Below, piece after piece: positions 31,601-43,600 of a stretch of DNA of 64,000 nt; the stretch's first letter is position 1; each line of letters starts with the position of its first letter. A program made the translations under genes and the position numbers. The notes below the pieces were generated by a model that was given only the letters and a program-made list of their open reading frames with translations, was not told the origin of the DNA and ran no database searches. This DNA comes from Yponomeuta sedellus (taxonomy: Eukaryota > Arthropoda > Insecta > Lepidoptera > Yponomeutidae): contig OW203732.1 in the NCBI GenBank assembly GCA_934045075.1, forward strand, positions 5,311,501-5,375,500, written 5' to 3'.

Positions 31601-34600
31601 TTGTCAGAGACACAGAATGCACGGATAGGTAAATTTAACCGTCTGTTATATAACATGACATTTGGTCATAGAGATCAAGTTTTTTATTTTGATACGAATA
31701 ACTTTATTCGAAATTTTATATTGACTAGGGACACAGTGTATGTGCCCCTTCGTTCAAAACGACAGATTGCCAAATTGTTGGCATTCAATATTTATGACCC
31801 TATTATTGTTACGACAATAAAACAGGTACCATTAGTAAATAAAAACTGTACAAAAAGTTCTACTAGTAAACCTCTGTACTCAGAGGCTTTAGAAAAACCT
31901 AACATAAATAAGTTAAGCTTGACTGCTGATTTAAACTGTCAGCGCAGACCACAGAAAAGCCCCTCTTAAAAAAAATCATTTTAGCTAATCAGAACATACA
32001 GGTGGTTTTTCTGGAAAGCTACTAGAGTTAGAATTGTTCTTAGAACAACATGTGATTGACATACTTTGTGTTACGGAGCACTGGCTATTAGAATCTCATA
32101 TGAATTTTTCTGTATATAATTATCAGTTAGCCAGTTGCTACAATAGAAAGTCAGCATTGCATGGGGGATCTTTAATACTAGTAAAGGATGGTTTAAAATT
32201 TAAAGAAAGGAAAGATATTTGCAGGCTTTCTGTTGAAAAAATAATTGAACTATCGTGTGTTGAATTATCGTCACACATTGTAGTAAGCGTATACAGGCCC
32301 CCCACCAGCGATTACAGTGTATTCGAATCGGTATTAGAGGATGTATTAAAAGTAGCCTGCAGTAATAATAAGAAGGTTATAGTCTGTGGTGATTTTAATG
32401 TAAACCTGCTTGTAGATTCCCCTTCGAGTGCTAAATTAAAACTTATTTTTAAGTCTTTTAATTTGATGAATATTTTCTTAGAGCCCACCAGGATTACCGA
32501 AACCACCGCCACCTGCCTTGACAACGTATACTGTGACTGTGAATTTTCCCATTATTAAGATAAGATAAGATAAGAATATTCTTTATTGTATACCGGAAAA
32601 ATAGTTACAAAAACGGCAGATACAAAAGATCAAATACAATTGGCGGCCTTATTGCTAAAAGCAATTTCTTCCAGGCAACCTCAAATTGGAGAATTTGCCG
32701 AGGAGAAATAGATACGGGTAGCCGGTGCAAATACGAATATTAATAGACAAAAGTACGTATACGTACCTAATAATAAACTTACATAAATCATACTTAAATA
32801 CTCTAAATAAATATCTACATATACATACATAAATAGTGTCTTATAACAAGTGTGTTATATGAACAAGAAAAGGTTATATACCTACATAATATATATGTAA
32901 AGAGAAGTGAATGACTACAGCAAAATTACTTAATTAGACAGAAGGAATTCCATTACTCTGGCTTTAAATATAGCCGGAGATGGGGAGCGCCTTATTGCAA
33001 CCGGCAGGTCATTCCACAGCCGGGCGGCCCTTACAGTAAATGAGCTACTGAAAAACCTTGTCGTATGACTTGGTGTTTTCAGCGCTAAAGTCTGGTCGGA
33101 TCGTAGTGCCCGGCTATGGGAGTCACTCAGGAAACTAAAGCGCTCTTTGAGGTAAAGAGGAGTGGCTGGATTGAACAGCACTGAGTACAGCAGCGAAAGG
33201 ATGTGAGCATTCCTGCGGAGGCGGATGGGGAGCCATTTGAGCTTAGCGCGAAATTCGGAAATGTGGTCATATTTACGCAAGCCAAATATAAACCTTATAG
33301 CAAAGTTTTGGAGGCGCTCAAGTTTGTTTAGTTGCTCTTCAGTTAAGTCTAGATAGCTGGCATCAGCATAGTCGAGGATAGGTAGCAACAGAGATTGCGC
33401 AAGCGCAATCTTAGTGGCAGTTGGCAGGAAATTCCGTAACCTTCTCAGAGAAGCCGCCGAAGCGAACATTTTCCGGCTCACTTCCGCCAGTTGCGGCACC
33501 CAGGACATACACCTGTCCATGATAATCCCCAAGTTTTTCACCCTCTCACTGTATGGTATTAATACACCGTCAAATTCAATTTGTGGTAGCTTCTCCCAAT
33601 CGATTCTAGTTAGCATTCTTGGACTGCCGATGACAATAACCTGCGTTTTAATGGGATTAACTTTTAAGCCGTATGAATTGCTCCAATCTAGAATTCGATT
33701 AAGATCGGCGTTTGATCTAGCAATGGCCAAGGGCAAACTCTCTACGGGAGACCGTGTATAAATTTGAAGATCATCAGCATAAAGGTGGTAGGAAGAAGTA
33801 ATTGCTTTCGAAATATTGTTTATGAAGATAGCGAAGAGAAGAGGAGACAACACGCCACCTTGCGGCACACCGGCAGTAGTATCACTCCACGCAGAAAAGG
33901 ATTCGTCGATACGTATACGCTGCCGGCGCCCTTGCAAGTAACTACGAAACCAGTCAATTACCATCGGAGATATGTTGAGAGAGCACAGTATCCCCAACAA
34001 GACGTCGAAGTCCACTGCGTTGAACGCGTTGCTGAAATCCAGCAACGCAAGCACAGTGACCTCACCTTTTTCCATGCCCAGTTTAATGTCGTCAGTAATT
34101 TTGACGAGAGCGGTAACTGTACTATGTCCGGGACGAAAGCCAGACTGAAAGGGATTAAGGAGATTGTTTTTATTTAGGAAAATGCTAAGTTGGTAATGGA
34201 TGAGGCGTTCGAGGACCTTGGAGAGGAACGGAAGAATGGAAATGGGACGATAGTCGGAGTAAGTAGCAGGATTAGGTTTTTTGGGCAGTGGAGTAACTTG
34301 CGCTTCCTTCCAAACTGTCGGGAAGACACTAGTTGAGGTCGACTTGTTGAGGATTCCTGTGATAACCGGGAGGAGAATGTCTAAAATAGGAATAATCATT
34401 TTCCGACTAATACCATCGGTACCAACAGCGCTAGAAGTAATAGAAACTATGCTCTTCTCAACATCACAATCGGAAAATTGACTAAGACAAAAGCAAGGAA
34501 AGTCTGGAGTTGGGAGTGCTGAAAGAGTGCTCAGTGTGTCGGCTTTAGTAGCTTCATTGAAATTAGAAGCAGATGTGAAATGACGATTAAGAGAGTTGAC

Positions 34601-37600
34601 ATCAAGGTCATTAGAAATTTTGTCTGGACGCGGTTTTCCAACTCCAAGAGACTTTAGAAATTTCCAGACTTTAGCTGGGTCACCGTTCTCTACAGAATTA
34701 TGAATATGGCGTCGTTGCGCATCCCTACACACCCTGTTGCAGTGATTGCGCAAATTCAAAAATCGGTCCCGGTTGTAGTCTGTTGGCTTAATCTTATAGT
34801 TGTATTTAGCAACTGATTTCCGGTGCATCGCTAACCTGATGTCATCTGTAAGCCAAGGTGCCGGCAGATGACGTACTTTTACAGAGCGAACTGGTGCGTG
34901 AATATCATAAAGACCAGTGAGAAGGGTGTTAAAAATGGAGATCTGCTCATCGACGGTATCCGCCCCAGCCACCACAGACCAGTCGGTACTCAAAGCGTCT
35001 TCTCTGAGCCGGTCCAGGTCCATGCCACCAAAATTCCGCTGAAGAAGTATCCTCGGCTTAGCTTTAGGGGGACGAATTTTGTACGTGAGGAAGATCAAAT
35101 CGTGATATGAAAACGCATCCGCAGCAAGTTGACCGTGTGCGGCAACATGTTGGGATGAGGAAACTATTACTAGATCTAGAAGAGAGGGGGTGCTGTTTGG
35201 GAAGTGATGAGTAGCATCAAGAGGAAGGGGCACTAAGTCACAGGCTTGAAGTAAAGATGTAAAGGAAGAAGAACGGTGATCCTTTCTGAGAAGGCAGGTA
35301 TTAAAATCACCCATTATGATGGTGTGATTATATGAGGGTGTTAGATGTTCCACAAGAGTTTCAAAGGAAGAAAAGAAATTAATACGTAAGGAAGGACAAT
35401 AGTAAACACCGAGTAAAAGCTTAGTGTGTGACAGGAGCACCTCTAAAAATAGATGTTCTCCCGCATTTGGAGGTGGGGGCTGAGCTGATGCGCTAACAAT
35501 GGAATAAGGAATGTGAGCTCTAAGATAAATGGCCACGCCACCTCCGCCACCATCAGTGCGGTCATTACGGATCAGATGAAAACCTGGGAGAGAGTAGTAG
35601 AGGGAAGACAAGGCTTAAGCCAGGATTCTGAAACAAGAATGGCATGTAAATTTTTTACATCGAAGGAAGCCAGCATATCTGGGAAATGCGCTGGAATGCT
35701 CTGTGCGTTAATGTGAATAACGTTGAAGTTTTTAGGTGAATCGGAGAATTGGGAATCAAGACTATCCGAGAGAGAGGGAATGCTATGAAAGCTGCAGCCA
35801 CTACCGTTCAATCCATCCGAAGAGGAGGAAAATGATAAATAATTACTGCAGTCATTATCAGACATAGATAATGAAAAGTAAATGTAAGTAAAATATAATA
35901 ATATAGTTAAATAAATAAGTAAATAATATTTATATTATATGACGACTAAAATACAACACTCGACCACCCGCCAGCTGTACGCACATAGCTTACTAAGCAG
36001 GTAAAAAATATTTACGTAAAGAAATAACAATAAGCAAAAGCTTAACACGAGTTTTCTAGTGGAGAAAAGAATGATTAATTTTACCCACTCTAGCAACATT
36101 AATTGCGTGAAACGGAACGCAATCGGAAAACTCAAGAGAGAGATGGCAAAAAAAAAAAAAAAAGTCACTCACTGTCAAGTGTCAGTTCAGTGTCACACAA
36201 ACAAAACAATTTTGCATTAAGATTTCTTAAATTAGCCTTCTCAAAAAATGAATCTGTGGTAGGGGTCTTCCTCGATATCACTGCTGCATATGACAATGTT
36301 CTACTTCCAGTGCTCAGAAACAAATTGTTACTGCTGAGTATCCCAGTGAGGATAGTTAACTTTATATGCAGCTTATTGATGTCCAGAACCATCCTCATAC
36401 GTGACTACGAAGGTTTTTTACCCCCTAGATTGGTCTGGAAGGGTCTTCCGCAAGGATCAGTACTCAGTCCGCTTTTGTATAGTTTGTACACATATGACTT
36501 GGAACAGTCGGTAACTTCGTTTTGTAGTATTCTGCATCCAACCACGGCCTCCACCTTTCAGTTCAGAAGAGCAGCGTAGTGGCCTTCTCTAGAAAAAGAA
36601 ATGTTCCCGACATTAATATTTTAATAAACGGTCAACCTATACCAGTTGAAAAAGAAGTGAAGTTTTTGGGAGTAATTTTAGACTCAAAAATGACAGGCAT
36701 TCCTCACCTTAATTATATAATAAAAAAATGTGACAAGGGCTTGAACACTCTTCGTTGTTTGGCAGGTGTATGGTGGGGTGCTCACCCCTACTCCCTTAAA
36801 TTAGTGTACAACGCAATCATACGTAGCCATTTTGATTATGGTTCGTTTCTTCTGGAACCATGTAGTAAATTGGCTCTCAAAAAATTAGATAAGGTCCAAT
36901 ATAAATGTTTGCGTATTATACTCGGAGCCATGAAGTCCTCTCCTGTAAATGCTTTGCAGGTAGAGTGTTTGGACCCTCCCCTTAGTCTTCGCCGCCAATA
37001 TCTATCTGACAGATTTTTCTGCAACGTTGTGCAATTTTTAGACCACCCTCTTTTCAAAACACTTGCTTCTCTATCTAGATTCACTTCCTCATCTGGCTAC
37101 TGGACACATAAGGATCTACCTTGCTTGGTTAAAAGTTATTTAAAATTCAGCAGCCTTGAAGCCCCTATACTCCAATCCGAAACACATCCTCTTTTCTCTA
37201 TAGATTTTGATGCCCTTATTTTCTCACCCAAAATCCTTCTCTCTTTTGATATTAGCAAACATTCTCCAGAAGCTGATAGTAGGTTTAAGGAAAAGATGGC
37301 ACAACACTGGTCAGAGTGGGTTCCCATGTTCTGCGATGCATCCAAATTGACAGACGATGGTTGCGTCGGAGCAGCTATCTGGATTCCAAAATTCAACGTT
37401 ATACTCAGTTACAAGTGCCCTCCATCCTCATCTGTTTTCACAGGAGAAGCCGTGGCAATTTTGGAAGCCATCTTATTTGTTCAGGCACATAAAAACTCAT
37501 TCCAAAAAGCCATCATATTTTCCGACTCTCTCAGCTGTTTACAATCGATCCTTGCCAACCCATTTCGATCAAAAAATAAATTTCCTATTATCTTTAAAAT

Positions 37601-40600
37601 TAGGGAAGCTCTTTACTTGTGTGATCAACAAAACATAGAAATTGTACTTGCCTGGATTCCGGGTCATACTGGGATACAAGGTAACGAATTTGTAGACACA
37701 TGCGCTAAAAATGCCGTTCAATCTGGCTCAGACTCTCATTCTCACATCTACCCACATGATCTTCGCACAACAGCTATGAAAGACCTAAATAATTCATGGA
37801 ATACCCAGTGGAAATCTTCTCTCAGCATCAAAGGTTCCCAATATGGAAATATACAACCTGAAATTCCCTCCAGGCCATGGTTTTTCCAGTACCGTGTTGC
37901 TGATAGAAAAGTCACATCCACAATTTGTCGGCTTCGTTTGGGTCATGCTTGCACCCCTGTTTTCCTTGCGAAAATACGGGCGAGGGACCACTCCTTATGT
38001 GAGTGTGGTCTTGACGAGGGCTCACTGGACCATATCTTTTTCAACTGCCCAAAACTGTCTTCTTCACTTTATAATTATCTACCTTCAAACTTCCCTCTCC
38101 CAACTAACTTTCGTTCTGTGTTACCTTTAGTGTTTACACCATTTATTAATATTTTATGTAATTTCGAACCTCTTTACAATATTCTCTGTATTACGTACAG
38201 GCAGCGACATCTGACTTAAGCAAATTGCATTACTTACAATAGGTTACTCTAAATAGGTTTTTAAATTTGTTCCTTAGCACGGGTTAGTGCATTAAAAATA
38301 AAAATAGTGTAATCATGTGAGTACAGTGATATCGTTCCGATGTTAAACCTAACTGCAAAGTAGGTAGTCGGGGCTGTAAGTAATGCAATTTGCTTAAGTC
38401 AGATGTCGCTGCCTGTACGTAATACAGAGAATATTGTAAAGAGGTTCGAAATTTCACTGATGCCGTGAGTCGCCCATTGGCTCAATTGGTAGAGCGCTGG
38501 TACGGATAGCCAGAGGTTGCGGGTTCGAATCCCGGCATGGGTGAAATTTTTAGCCTCTAAATAGGTTTTTAAATTTGTTCCTTAGCACGGGTTAGTGCAT
38601 TAAAAAATAAAAATAGTGTAATCATGTGAGTACAGTGATATCGTTCCGATGTTAAACCTAACTGCAAAGTAGGTAGTCGGGGCTGTAAGTAATGCAATTT
38701 GCTTAAGTCAGATGTCGCTGCCTGTACGTAATACAGAGAATATTGTAAAGAGGTTCGAAATTTCACTGATGCCGTGAGTCGCCCATTGGCTCAATTGGTA
38801 GAGCGCTGGTACGGATAGCCAGAGGTTGCGGGTTCGAATCCCGGCATGGGTGAAATTTTTAGCCTCTAAATAGGTTTATAAATTTGTTCCTTAGCACGGG
38901 TTAGTGCATTAAAAATAAAAATAGTGTAATCATGTGAGTACAGTGATATCGTTCCGATGTTAAACCTAACTGCAAAGTAGGTAGTCGGGGCTGTAAGTAA
39001 TGCAATTTGCTTAAGTCAGATGTCGCTGCCTGTACGTAATACAGAGAATATTGTAAAGAGGTTCGAAATTTCACTGATGCCGTGAGTCGCCCATTGGCTC
39101 AATTGGTAGAGCGCTGGTACGGATAGCCAGAGGTTGCGGGTTCGAATCCCGGCATGGGTGAAATTTTTAGCCTCTAAATAGGTTTTTAAATTTGTTCCTT
39201 AGCACGGGTTAGTGCATTAAAAATAAAAATAGTGTAATTTTATGTAACTTTATAAAAAATAACAATATAAGATTATAAAAACATTTTTTTTTTACATTGT
39301 AATATATTAACAGATATGCGACGTATTTATATCTATTTTGTGCTGTTTTGTTCTAGGTATCTCAACCACCGACATCACCGGTCAAAAAAAAACAGTTCTT
39401 TAAAAAAAAAAAAAAAGATGCCATCTCCAAAACTCGACATTGGCAGAATCCTAGGGTAGCCATAAAATAAGAATTGTTTGAAGATTTCTTAAAAATGTGG
39501 GTAAAGTTGTTAAAGACTCAAGCATGAGATTGAATGAAATCGGTTACATACACAAGGCACCGGTTAAACAAGGACTTATGACGAATATAGCTGACATTCT
39601 ATTTTGAAGTAACAACTTTCCGCCTGGGCCGACTGGCGCTCGTCTTGGCCGGTTGTTGTTTGGCGGGGGCTGTCGCTGGAGCTTTGCTGTCCGTCACAGC
39701 GAGCCTTTGAACCTCCGCCAGTGTCTGTACTTTATGCCGCTCTCCGTCTGGTGCTAGTACATGGATGGTGCCCTCCCTGGTCCAGCACTTTGTTACACCA
39801 AAACGCTGCCTCGCCTCCATAAATGCTTCGTGCCGGGTCCTTGTGAGAAACTCCGAGATAGTGACACCGGAGCCCTTAAGCTTCGTCTTCGAGAACCAGG
39901 CTTCGTCCCGTGCTTCCATGGAACAGAATTTAACCAAAATTGGTCTGGCTCTGTTTGCACCGGGGCGCCCCATCCTTTGGCATCGCCTGATGTGGTCTGA
40001 ATTGATGCTTACGGAATGTTTAGCGAGTGCCTCTTCGACTGCAGCTGGGGTATCCCCCTTCTCAGCCTCAGGCAATCCGTGTATAAGCAACATTTTCCTG
40101 CGGCTTCTTGTCTCCATGCTATCCACGTCACGAGCCAACATATCGACTTGCCGCTGGAGAGTAGTGAGCGCTAAGACCACAAATGTGCGGAATGAGCTAA
40201 ACTCTGACTGTATGGTGGAGCTAGAAGATGGGATCGCAGTGCCTGTTCCCTTATCCAAAGCTTCTTGAAACGATGCCATCTTAGCCGAAAACAAAGTTGA
40301 CAGCTCAGTGATGGATTGTGTGATGTCATCCATAGTGCACAGTTAACAATATCACTGCAGTGTGGAATTTAGTGATGAATCCAATGTGTTACAGCTGGCA
40401 GGTATTTATGTCACAGTTTAATCACTTATCATATGAATATTTGGTGAAAATCAATTGTAATTAATTAATTAAAGTTTTGTTAATAACGAGTTGACTTAAT
40501 TCTTTGCCTACCCGCCACCCCATTATTCTACAGTGAATTGTCTTAAATCAGACCACAGTGGTCAAATTGTACATTTTAAAGCAGATTTAAAAAAAATAGA

Positions 40601-43600
40601 GCAAGATGTACTCTGCAGGGTGATAACAAATAAAAAACTAGAATTGTTTAAAATTGACTTAAAAAAAAGATTACCTATTCAAAAAAATAAAACTCAAGAT
40701 GCTAATGTTCTCTATCGAGATTTCTTCAAGGCTGTTTCAGATAGTTTTGAAAAAGTTTTTAAATTAAAACAGATATCCTGCAAACAAAATAAATTACAAT
40801 TTAGTGAATGGGCCACGGCCGGCATCCGAAAAAGTAGGGACACACTTTATTCACTGTATGAGAAAAAAACATACACATACAACCCCAGTTTTATACAGTA
40901 TGTAAAACTATATTCAAAATTATTTAAGGCCGTCTGCCACAAAGTAAAATGCGAGTATATAAAATCAAAAATCCTTCAATCTTCTAATAAATCTAAAACA
41001 ATTTGAGCTATTATAAATAAGGAAACTGGTAAATCCAAATTGGGAGATCGCGAATTTGCACTTAAAATAAATAATAAATTAATAACCTCAAATGAAGACA
41101 TTGCTGCGGCTTTTGAACAGTTCTTTACAAATGTTCCAATTATAACGACAGCTCCTTTAGACTCTTCTCCAGCTCTTGCTGAAACTATTTTGAAAGACAA
41201 TGTCCCCCCATGCGATCACGATTTTTCGTTTGATTATATTGAAGCTCATACCGTAATTAAATCGTTTAAAAAGCTAAAGCTTAAAAAAAACTGAAGATTT
41301 GTGGGGTATGTCAGTAACAGTAGTTAGCTCAGTAATCGACACCCTAGCACCCTATTTAGCCAGAATCTTTAACAAATGTCTAGATGAGGGTATATTCCCA
41401 GATCTAATGAAATATAGTAGGCTCGTTCCTTTATTTAAAAGTGGTGATAAGCAAGATCCTTCAAATTTCAGACCAGTCTCGGTTCTACCCGTTTTGAGTA
41501 AAATATTCGAGAAGATAGTTCTAGGTCAACTGCTTACACACTTCAATGACTACCAACTTCTCCATGGTCAGCAATTCGGCTTTACGCAAGGGCGCTCTAC
41601 AACGGACGCCGGCGTCATGTTAGTTAAACATATATTTAGTGCATGGGAAGATCGCAAGGATGCTATAGGCGTATTCTGTGACTTGTCAAAAGCATTTGAT
41701 TGCATTGACCATAAAACACTTCTTTTAAAATTAAAGCACTATGGTATAAACGGGAATAGCCTAAAACTTATGACATCATATTTAGAAGGAAGAATTCAAA
41801 GAGCTGATATAAATAGAACTAAATCTTCAGGGTCAGAGGTCAGGATAGGAGTACCACAGGGATCGATTTTGGGGCCGTTCCTCTTCCTCGTATATGTAAA
41901 TGATTTGCCGTTCATGGTTCAAAATATGTCAGAGATAGTATTATTTGCAGATGACACGTCACTTATTTTCAAAATTAAGAGACAAGAAGATGACCTTGAC
42001 AATACTAATGCTGCTCTCTCTCAGGTACTAAACTGGTTTACGTCTAATAACTTATTGTTAAACTCAAAAAAGTTCGTGGTCATCCGGGACCACGGCACCT
42101 GAAAAAGTGCCGAAACGTTGGAAAATTGTAAAAATGTAATAAACGAGCATAAATCCGTATAAAAACAGTTTTAATTAAACTCAAAAAAGACAAAATGTAT
42201 AAAGTTCACTCTACCAAATGTCAAAGTAGTTGACAGCAAAGTTATATTGGGAAGGGACAAACTAGACCTTGTCGAAGAGACTGTACTTTTAGGTATCACA
42301 ATTGATGCAAAGCTTCAATGGGGTCCTCATATAGAAAAATTGGCAAATAGGCTTAGCTCTGCAGCATATGCTGTTAAAAGAATTAGGGAACTAACTGACG
42401 TCGCAACTGCCAGGCTTGTTTATTTTAGTTACTTCCATAGTATCATGTCCTACGGCATACTATTGTGGGGACGGGCAGCGGACATTGAGACCATCTTCGT
42501 CTTGCAGAAAAGAGCGATCAGATTCATCTATAAGCTAGGCAGTAGAGACTCGTTAAGAGAATTCTTTAAAGAAACAAACATCCTGACAGTTGCGAGTCAG
42601 TATATCTATGAAAATATTATGTATGTATGTATGTCAGGAAAAATATTAGCAACTTTAAAAATGCAGGTAGCCAACATAATGTAAATACTAGAAATAAACA
42701 TAAACTTTTGATCCCAAGATTTAGGCTGGCAAAAGATAATACATCCTTCATGGGGCATTGTATACGCTTCTACAATAAAATCCCTGAAGATATATTAAGT
42801 TTCACTGAAGCGCGGTTCAAAAAATGTGTAAAGTACACTTTGTGCCAAAAGGGCTACTATAATATTAAGGATTATTTAAATGACAATGATGTCTGGAATT
42901 CAAGCATGTAAAATTCACGAGTTTTGTAGAATCTGTGTAAATTCTGTTAATTAAGGAATTTGAAAAGACTAAGTTTGGAGTTTTTTTGTCCATTTTTTCT
43001 CCAAAATGATCCAGATTTTGAAATGGACACCTAGTTTGACTTGTAACGTTCATTAAGCCGCAGTATCTGCGCTACTTTGAATAAAACCTTTTCATTTCAT
43101 TTCCAAATGACGTCATACATACGGTTTAATAATACTAACACCCAAAAGTAATTTCTCTGACATGACATTTGAGTGAAATTGAAAATGACATCTGTAATAT
43201 CATTTTTAATATTAGGCAACGGTACCTCCTCATTTCACCGTATGTGTGACGCCATCACACAATTTTTGGTTTTTATTTATTTCCTCTAAAAATAAAAGCA
43301 ATAATAAAAATTGTAAATATTTTTTTCGTAATCAAGATAGCAAAATTAAGAAACGGTATTTTTAGTTTTGCGTGTTGTAAAATATGAAATGTTGTCAATT
43401 AAGAACATTAAGTGGCTGATGACAAGTACAAACCTTATTCAAGGTGGTCATGCCACCGGGAGTGCGGGCGCCCCGCGCACCACGTCCGCGCTGTCCTCTG
43501 GCGCGCCCGCGCTGGTACGGCGGCTTCTGCACGCGAGTAGTGTCCACCAGGTGGAATGTCGACTCGTCCTCATCATGATAGTATGCGTACGAAGAACCAG

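Larger units (their letters stand above)
31250..32556 (+). mobile_element. LINE A, copy 2, left part (interrupted)
   Basis: ORF1-like sequence (31283-31969) and the ORF2 endonuclease start (about 32000-32556), up to the insertion point of LINE B. The copy continues at 40519 on the far side of LINE B; both sides share CCCATTATT (32548-32556 and 40519-40527). Confidence 0.8.
32557..40518 (-). mobile_element. LINE B, full-length span with nested insertion
   Basis: Minus-strand non-LTR element inside LINE A copy 2, with a 9-bp target duplication CCCATTATT. The 5' end is at 40518, ORF1 at 39599-40333, ORF2 at 32930-35865, and the 3' tail is a (TCTTA)n microsatellite (32557-32575 read as taagataagataagataag). 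The spacer between ORF1 and ORF2 is split by a later insertion (about 36180-39400). Related tail fragments lie at 3031, 10487, 14385 and 60147. Confidence 0.75.

Noticed and set aside
36579..38219. Intact host gene with RNase H domain
   Set aside because: It is contiguous with a reverse transcriptase remnant and matches LINE C ORF2 throughout; its last codons run into a tRNA-like repeat.
38470..39150. Repeated tRNA-like units as a tRNA gene cluster
   Set aside because: Units are identical, embedded in ~308-bp repeats, the anticodon loop lacks the invariant U33 (C instead), and the same unit occurs as a transposable repeat elsewhere in the window.
38314..39237. CRISPR-like array
   Set aside because: Three ~308-bp units are whole-unit tandem repeats with no short repeat/unique spacer alternation, in an insect genome.
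42073..42174. Hammerhead ribozyme in the short insertion
   Set aside because: CTGA and GAAAC are present, but the sequence between them does not form a stem II; the visible hairpin GGCAC/GTGCC encloses CTGA, which is incompatible with the hammerhead fold.
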